A DNA stretch of 24,914 nt from a virus, in IMG/VR virus record IMGVR_UViG_3300021365_000100, positions 1 to 24,914 of that record, one strand, 5' to 3'. Below the pieces are notes generated by a model, which searched no databases, had not been told where the DNA came from, and worked only from the letters and a program-made list of their open reading frames with translations. Below, piece by piece: positions 20,353-24,914 of this stretch; positions within the stretch are counted from its first letter, which is position 1, and every line of letters begins with the position of its first letter. A program made the translations under genes and the position numbers.

Positions 20353-21425
20353 TATATTTCCTCCACATCAGTAACTAGAGGGCCTCGACCGACATACCTC
20401 ACATACTCATATTGATTAACAGCATTGATGTCATGAATTAACATTTCGACGTCATGATCTTCCATGTAATTAGCGAAATTCAAGAATATTTCGTCAGGGT
20501 GGATCATATTAAGTGATTCGACCAATTGATCATGGGACCAATTGAAAATACGACGTGGTAATTGTGTGACTGTCGTGAGTTCAGGCTCTTGGCCGATCTC
20601 CTCGAATGTCGTCTCTTCTTGATCCGGGTACCCGGGACCAGAGTACCCGACCATCTTACCATCACTATCGTAACGATTAGCGACTCGAATAGGGTAAGTT
20701 CGCATACTGGCGATGATAGTTGGGTTTATCCAACCGGGTAGGCCGCAATCGACCATTATTTGGCGAGGAGTACACTCACGACTAGTTACAAATGGGTAAA
20801 ACCCTGAATTTATGCCTAAACTATATCCTTGGGCACCCTCGATCAAAATTGATTCTGATCGATTGAATTTTGATATGTACTCGGATTGGTTAACAACCTT
20901 GAAAATATCTGGGAGATCACTACGATCGTTGAAGGACTCCAACATGCGCATTTGTGCGTTGCTTCCGAGAACAGCTGTGCTCCCTACCTGTCGCGCGATT
21001 TTATCCGACAAAGCTGCTCCGACCCCCTTCGACGTGCTGCCGATCCCCAGCATGGTCTCGGACTCTTTTTCGCGATGCTTTGATTCTATAACGGCCGCGT
21101 GTTCATGGATGAAAATACCTTCGAATTGGTGTTCAATGCTCTCGAAAATATCCGCGCATTCTTCCACCTCACGAATTAAATTGTTGATATTAATTAAAGA
21201 GCCCGGGCCGATCATGATGCGTTTTAGTCCGGGACTGACTACGCCGTTGGCCAGCATAGTATGCACGAATTTTCGGCCTTCGCCGTTGATGTAGGTGTGG
21301 CCAGCATTAGCCGCCCATGCTGTTACTACCGTGTCGGGTTTATCACGCTCGGCAATGTATCCTGCTAACAAGCCTTTTCCCGTTGAGCCGAATTGCGCGT
21401 CGCATATTAGTGTTGCTTTAGTCAT
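20352..21425 (-). CDS. purZ: PurZ: dGMP-specific adenylosuccinate synthetase homologue
   Basis: 357 residues, against about 430 for bacterial PurA, which is the usual shortening of phage PurZ. The P-loop reads DAQFGSTGKG (residues 9-18), where PurA has G-x-Q-W-G-D-E-G-K-G. The catalytic Asp13 of PurA is replaced by Ser14, a recognised PurZ hallmark that makes room for a 2-amino purine. NAGHT at 40-44 keeps the catalytic His. Conserved later blocks are IEGAQGYSLGINSGFYPFVTS and YSGPGYPDQEETTFEEIG. PurZ condenses dGMP with aspartate to N6-succino-2-aminodeoxyadenylate, which host PurB cleaves to dZMP. Its ribosome site lies within an overlapping 47-residue ORF. Confidence 0.95.
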   Translation of the reverse strand: MTKATLICDAQFGSTGKGLLAGYIAERDKPDTVVTAWAANAGHTYINGEGRKFVHTMLANGVVSPGLKRIMIGPGSLININNLIREVEECADIFESIEHQFEGIFIHEHAAVIESKHREKESETMLGIGSTSKGVGAALSDKIARQVGSTAVLGSNAQMRMLESFNDRSDLPDIFKVVNQSEYISKFNRSESILIEGAQGYSLGINSGFYPFVTSRECTPRQIMVDCGLPGWINPTIIASMRTYPIRVANRYDSDGKMVGYSGPGYPDQEETTFEEIGQEPELTTVTQLPRRIFNWSHDQLVESLNMIHPDEIFLNFANYMEDHDVEMLIHDINAVNQYEYVRYVGRGPLVTDVEEI

Positions 21426-21561
21426 TGTAGTATCCTCGGTGGTATGCTCTTCTTAAATATTTATCAAATTTCTTATGAAACACGACTTTAGGGTTACCGT
21501 GTATACGATCTTTGCATCCGCGGTCGTAGAACGATCGTTCACGTTGTGCTGGTTTGCTCAT
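21418..21561 (-). CDS. 47-residue basic, aromatic ORF leading purZ
   Basis: Starts at ATG 21561 with AGGAG seven bases upstream and ends 8 bases inside purZ. The product is basic and Tyr/Arg/His-rich (KPAQRERSFYDRGCKDRIHG, tail YLRRAYHRGYYND). It is the first gene behind the 21.6 kb promoter. Because it overlaps the purZ start, its translation probably feeds ribosomes into purZ. It could also bind RNA or DNA. No family recognised. Confidence 0.7.
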   Translation of the reverse strand: MSKPAQRERSFYDRGCKDRIHGNPKVVFHKKFDKYLRRAYHRGYYND

Positions 21562-21576
21562 TTTGTCTCCTATATT

Positions 21577-21593
21577 TTACACTATTTACTATA
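21577..21593 (-). promoter_or_regulatory. Degenerate tandem-heptamer leader element
   Basis: Minus-strand TATAGTAAATAGTGTAA, a weaker version (ATAGTAA then ATAGTGT) of the element at 11.47, 13.11 and 17.81 kb. Here it is 15 bases from the ATG and a normal AGGAG follows, so it is not itself the ribosome site. Confidence 0.5.
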
Positions 21594-21599
21594 GTATTA

Positions 21600-21628
21600 A
21601 TTTTAACACGCAATTTCGTGTTATTCAA
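21600..21628 (-). promoter_or_regulatory. Sigma-70-like promoter of the purZ-mazZ-datZ operon with palindromic operator
   Basis: TTGAAT (21623-21628) and TAAAAT (21600-21605) with a 17-base spacer on the minus strand. The spacer is an almost complete palindrome, TAACACG-AAATTG-CGTGTTA (21604-21623), a likely repressor site that would block the promoter when bound. The -10 is weaker than in the other three promoters. A start near 21593 puts the leader element at the 5' end of the transcript. Confidence 0.6.
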
Positions 21629-21639
21629 TGTGAATTTGC

Positions 21640-21975
21640 TTAGTTGTTCATCAATTCTAATTCGCGCATCGCTGCCTTTAAATCCTCTATATCACTCCAA
21701 ATAGATGTGTTCACAACTGGTTTGAGAGCGACCAAAAAATCATGACCGGGAGTTACATGGTCAAAGAATTCGGCTACGGCTGATTCAAACCTAGATATCT
21801 CAGCGCAGAGATCAGATATGTACTCCTGCTTTCTCTCTGAATCAGCTGTTATTGATGCATTGGGCTCATCTAATATCGTCCGTAATTGATTAGATTCCAA
21901 CGCTGACAAATCTAATATATCGATAACTTCGTTTACGATCTGCTCTCTCGACTGATTTCCTATTAATATTTTCAT
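21640..21975 (-). CDS. Unknown helical protein after the polymerase
   Basis: 111 residues; ATG overlaps the polymerase stop as ATGA. MKILIGNQSREQIVNEVIDI is followed by largely helical, acidic sequence (AMRELELMNN at the end) with one Cys. No catalytic or membrane motif. It is the last gene before the promoter region at 21.6 kb. Function unknown. Confidence 0.65.
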   Translation of the reverse strand: MKILIGNQSREQIVNEVIDILDLSALESNQLRTILDEPNASITADSERKQEYISDLCAEISRFESAVAEFFDHVTPGHDFLVALKPVVNTSIWSDIEDLKAAMRELELMNN

Positions 21976-23804
21976 GTGTATTTACTCGCGATTGTGGCGT
22001 CCCACCAATTATCGGCGGTTTCGGAAAAATCAATCCTGATCGGTACTTTGCAATGTGGGTTGTTTTCGATTACGTGCTTTATATCGTGCAACAGATGAAC
22101 ATCGTCCGGGTGTAAAGACATAGAATACTCATCATGGATGTTGAGCAATAAATTGCTTTGTGTACCAGATAAGATTTCGGATATGGCGATAATGTTCATC
22201 TTATTGGCTTCGGCACTGGTACCCTGATATAATAGCCCCGCCGCCTTTCTGGCCATCCACGATTGCGGGAACCTCAAATGACGCCCCTTTATAGTTTTAA
22301 CGAAACCGCGTTTAACGGCAACATTCTTGGCATCCTTGGTCATCTGTCTGATACCCGGTACTAGCCGATGGTATTCATCAATGATGGCTTGACCTTCGGG
22401 TCCTGCTTTATAGTAATGATGCTCTTTGCCATCGCCGCCCTTAAATACTTCAGTAGTGGAGGGATAACCCATGTTACGGCACAACGTGCCCTCGCCCATG
22501 TTAAAAATCATACCAAGATTCAATTGTTTGGCGTTGACTAGTCCAGTCACCTCATCACGATTTCGCGGTACACCCATGACCTCGGATACTAACGTGTGGA
22601 AATCGGTGTCCGGGTTTTTGGCATACATATCCATGATCTGTTTGTTCTGAATATAGTGCACAAACCAGCGGAATTCATGTTGATCCAAGTCGCCGTAGGA
22701 CCAGCCTTGGCCCTCGTCCGGCAGGAACATTGGACGTACCATTGCGGCGATCTCCCGGTCTCGGTTAGGTATTTGTTGCAGCGCAGGTTGAGTGTATGAC
22801 ATTCGCCCAGTACCCGTGCCACCTTCCTCGCCTTTCACTTGATTAATGTTGGGGTGCACGCGCCCATTATGTGATTTCTCGATTACGTGCTTATCTAAAA
22901 AAGTCCCTGACGCCTTCATGAATTTTCGACATTTCAATATTTCAGCCGCGACCGGATCAGTCATAGCTTGCAATTGTTCAGCGCCTATTGACGGTTTACC
23001 ACCCTCGGTTTCAGGCAGTACAGTGCCGTCGCGGGCAACCCATGCCCCCGTCTTGCTATTTTTCTTGGGTTGGAACAGTTGGTGAATACTGCCACTCGGG
23101 TTGGGATTCACCTCAAAACCTGCGTCCGCGGAAACTTTCTTCTGTATCTGTTCAGCACGTTTTTTCAATAGGTTGCTGGTGCGTTCAGCCAACTCAGTAT
23201 CGACACGAACTCCGCGCCGCTCCATATCAAATATGTGTGGGAACAGTTGGCGTTCGAACTGGGTCACCTGTTCAAGCTTCTGAATTTCTATTGATTTTTC
23301 CTGCCACTCCCACAGACGCCACGCCAACTCAGTATCTCGCATAGCATATTTACCCACCAATTCGGCCGGGGCGCGGTGTAAGTTGCCTATTTGGGCATTA
23401 CGTGTGGCGTGGCCGCCGAACATTTCGGCCAATTCCTCGTAGATATCTAATTTCTCGGCCTTCAGGTATTTGGTAGCTAGAGCATCAAGAGAATAGGAAA
23501 ATAAGTGTTCATCTATTAAATTAGCACGGATCATTGTGCAATCAGCACGCGCTGGGTCAAAAGTAACACCCTTATTCCACAACATATGCATATCAAATTT
23601 TATGTTGTGATTAACAATGAGGGGTAGAGCTCTGATACTGTCGCGTAGCCATTCCAAACATTCTGGGGTGTCCCGGGTGTCCCAGTAATATGATCGATCG
23701 CATGTTGTTATAGCAATACCAAAGATTTCATCTTCGTGCCAACTCAAGCCCGTGGTCTCAACGTCAATCGCTATCTTTTTTAGACCCGTTAAATCAGGAA
23801 ACAT
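21972..23804 (-). CDS. dpoZ: Family A DNA polymerase with 3'-5' exonuclease (DpoZ-type)
   Basis: 610 residues from ATG 23804 (GGAGG just upstream; a TTG five codons earlier is less likely). Exonuclease: AIDVETTG (D14, E16), NHNIKFD (D71), YAMRD (Y153, D157). Polymerase: TGRMSY...LQQIPNRD near 332-349, motif A GDLDQHEFR (D372), motif B VNAKQLNLGMIFNMG (K426, G431), motif C NIHDEYS (H557, D558, E559). All catalytic acids are present. In phages with PurZ, MazZ and DatZ this polymerase is the DpoZ type. Motif B has Leu430 where E. coli Pol I has Phe762, and Leu422 where most have the dNTP-contacting Arg. Overlaps its upstream neighbour by 11 bases. Confidence 0.93.
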   Translation of the reverse strand: MFPDLTGLKKIAIDVETTGLSWHEDEIFGIAITTCDRSYYWDTRDTPECLEWLRDSIRALPLIVNHNIKFDMHMLWNKGVTFDPARADCTMIRANLIDEHLFSYSLDALATKYLKAEKLDIYEELAEMFGGHATRNAQIGNLHRAPAELVGKYAMRDTELAWRLWEWQEKSIEIQKLEQVTQFERQLFPHIFDMERRGVRVDTELAERTSNLLKKRAEQIQKKVSADAGFEVNPNPSGSIHQLFQPKKNSKTGAWVARDGTVLPETEGGKPSIGAEQLQAMTDPVAAEILKCRKFMKASGTFLDKHVIEKSHNGRVHPNINQVKGEEGGTGTGRMSYTQPALQQIPNRDREIAAMVRPMFLPDEGQGWSYGDLDQHEFRWFVHYIQNKQIMDMYAKNPDTDFHTLVSEVMGVPRNRDEVTGLVNAKQLNLGMIFNMGEGTLCRNMGYPSTTEVFKGGDGKEHHYYKAGPEGQAIIDEYHRLVPGIRQMTKDAKNVAVKRGFVKTIKGRHLRFPQSWMARKAAGLLYQGTSAEANKMNIIAISEILSGTQSNLLLNIHDEYSMSLHPDDVHLLHDIKHVIENNPHCKVPIRIDFSETADNWWDATIASKYT

Positions 23805-24048
23805 TTTGGCCTCCGACAATTTTACTATTGGTTAGACGTTTATAGTCTTCGTGATTCATTATCACCATTCTTTCACAATCCTCTTCCTTGACGAAATTGG
23901 TGGTGCCGTCCTGAGTCACAACCCAATAGCAACACATGACTGAATCGTACGTATCGAATGCGATAGTTAGACCGATATATGGGGCATACCACATCATTTT
24001 GTCACCACACTTTTTGATCTTGAGCCAGTTGGTTTTGATACTGCTCAT
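23794..24048 (-). CDS. Small unknown protein between helicase and polymerase
   Basis: 84 residues, start overlapping the helicase stop as ATGA. The sequence has MMWYAPYIGLTIAFDTYDSVMCCYWVVTQDG, a hydrophobic, aromatic, beta-like block (residues 18-48) with a Cys pair, and a charged C-terminal half (KEEDCERMVIMNHEDYKRLTN). No recognised family. It could be a small folded accessory of the replication operon. Confidence 0.65.
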   Translation of the reverse strand: MSSIKTNWLKIKKCGDKMMWYAPYIGLTIAFDTYDSVMCCYWVVTQDGTTNFVKEEDCERMVIMNHEDYKRLTNSKIVGGQNVS

Positions 24049-24914
24049 AGTAGAAACTCTACTGGGTTTTCCCCCATGACAATGTGTAGATTGTGCTTGG
24101 CACGGGTAACACCCACATAAAAAACGCGTCTCTCGTTGTCGGCGTCTTGGCTGTAGCCCTCGGCAGTGAGAGCACCCATGCCATTGATTAAAACGACGTT
24201 ATCTGCCTCTCGACCCTTGGACCCGTGTATGGTGCTTAAGTGAAATTGGGTCGAATTGAACAGGTTTAGGATGGTATCGTCGTGTTGTGTCTCCATAGCC
24301 TCAAAGTACATCTGATATTTGAACCAATGTTGGTTTATTGCATCACGCCAGTTAAGCTTGGCCGCTTGGCCTTCTTTCATCAAGCCAGCCGCACGTTTCG
24401 TGATCAACTTCTCCAGTGCTACCTTGGCCGAGCCCGCTATGTTCTGTCCGATACTTAATCGTTGCCAATTCAATACCGCATTGGCGTATCGATTCTGCAA
24501 TGGTCCGGGTTTACCGTTGTCAACGTGAAAAGGTAAACACTGCTGCATCAAATAGTCTTCAATATCATCACGTAATGAGTGGTTGCGGTAAATCAACAAG
24601 ACTTCCTCATTCATGAAATCTAGTTGATTAGGTACGGTATGCATGCCGCCATGACGGGTGACAGTACCTTCGCGCTCTTGTGGTTGATAAACCTTTTCTA
24701 CACGATCTTGGACTGGTGTGATAATAGCTTCGGCCAGCACGTGCACCGCTCTAGGCACACGATATGATTGGTCCAGAATTACTTGCTTGGAGTCGGTGCG
24801 ATCCACGAATTTAGACATGCCTTGTGGGTCTGCGCCGCCCCAAGCGAAGATCGATTGATCGTCATCACCCGCTTGATAGATTAATTGTACCGACTGACCC
24901 CAGTAATCGATTAC
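24045..24914 (-). CDS. UvrD-like superfamily 1 DNA helicase, C-terminal part (runs off right edge)
   Basis: The frame is open from base 24914, giving 289 residues of the C-terminal part. An internal Met at 24818 is not the start. Motif III is AGDDDQSIFAWGGAD near residues 15-29. Motif IV-like is ILDQSYRVP near 46-54. Motif V is STIHGSKGREADNVVLING near 227-245 and motif VI is VFYVGVTRAKHNLHI near 264-278. These are the UvrD/Rep/PcrA signatures of a 3'-5' translocating ATPase. It would unwind DNA for replication or repair with the adjacent family A polymerase. The Walker A region lies outside the window. Confidence 0.92.
   Translation of the reverse strand, partial: VIDYWGQSVQLIYQAGDDDQSIFAWGGADPQGMSKFVDRTDSKQVILDQSYRVPRAVHVLAEAIITPVQDRVEKVYQPQEREGTVTRHGGMHTVPNQLDFMNEEVLLIYRNHSLRDDIEDYLMQQCLPFHVDNGKPGPLQNRYANAVLNWQRLSIGQNIAGSAKVALEKLITKRAAGLMKEGQAAKLNWRDAINQHWFKYQMYFEAMETQHDDTILNLFNSTQFHLSTIHGSKGREADNVVLINGMGALTAEGYSQDADNERRVFYVGVTRAKHNLHIVMGENPVEFLL

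Noticed and set aside
20625-20650. Palindrome CCGGGTACCCGG and a nearby GTACCCG
   Set aside because: It follows from two Gly-Tyr-x-Gly/Pro stretches in PurZ and is short; coding is a sufficient explanation.
21588-21600. T7-like promoter suggested by TTAATACTATAGT
   Set aside because: It shares only the ends of the T7 consensus; the central bases are missing and no phage RNA polymerase gene is visible here.

Overview
This window is a segment of a tailed double-stranded DNA phage (Caudoviricetes). Every gene I can support lies on the minus strand, so transcription runs from high to low coordinates. Genes are packed head to tail, mostly with ATGA, TAATG or TGATG overlaps. The promoters match the bacterial sigma-70 consensus and many starts carry AGGAGG-type ribosome sites, so a Gram-negative host is plausible. 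I cannot name the host. No tRNA, rRNA, CRISPR array or integrase was seen.

Right third (about 17.9-24.9 kb): the replication and nucleotide module. It holds the end of a UvrD-like helicase, a family A DNA polymerase, a PurZ-type adenylosuccinate synthetase homologue, a MazG-like/DUF550 nucleotide pyrophosphohydrolase (MazZ), an HD-domain dATPase (DatZ) and a VRR-NUC-like nuclease. PurZ, MazZ, DatZ and a family A polymerase together are the known signature of phages that replace adenine with 2-aminoadenine (diaminopurine, Z). MazZ would make dGMP from dGTP. PurZ would join dGMP to aspartate. Host PurB and kinases would finish dZTP. DatZ would remove dATP, and the polymerase would build Z-containing DNA.

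Middle (about 7.3-17.8 kb): an early or accessory region of some thirty small genes. Recognisable ones are a staphylococcal-nuclease-like protein, DUF2786, an HNH endonuclease, a SEC-C zinc protein and a MESH1/SpoT-like (p)ppGpp hydrolase. The rest are small zinc-ribbon, single-helix membrane or unknown proteins. Three consensus sigma-70 promoters (near 11.5, 13.15 and 17.86 kb), and a weaker one at 21.6 kb, share a leader element built from a tandem heptamer, ATAGYGA. Two long perfect inverted repeats (19 and 23 bp) lie inside genes at 14.0-14.6 kb.

A non-coding block of about 435 bp (6.89-7.33 kb) separates this module from the late genes. It carries about nine GTGGA-containing repeats in both orientations, a tandem 10-bp repeat and a GC-rich core. 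Directly upstream of the small terminase gene, it is a candidate cos/pac or replication origin.

Left part (1-6.8 kb): the packaging and structural module. The order is TerS, three small proteins (two with membrane segments), TerL, then six genes (two likely virion proteins, a DUF1353 protein, a membrane coiled-coil protein and two unknowns) and the start of the portal gene, cut by the window edge.
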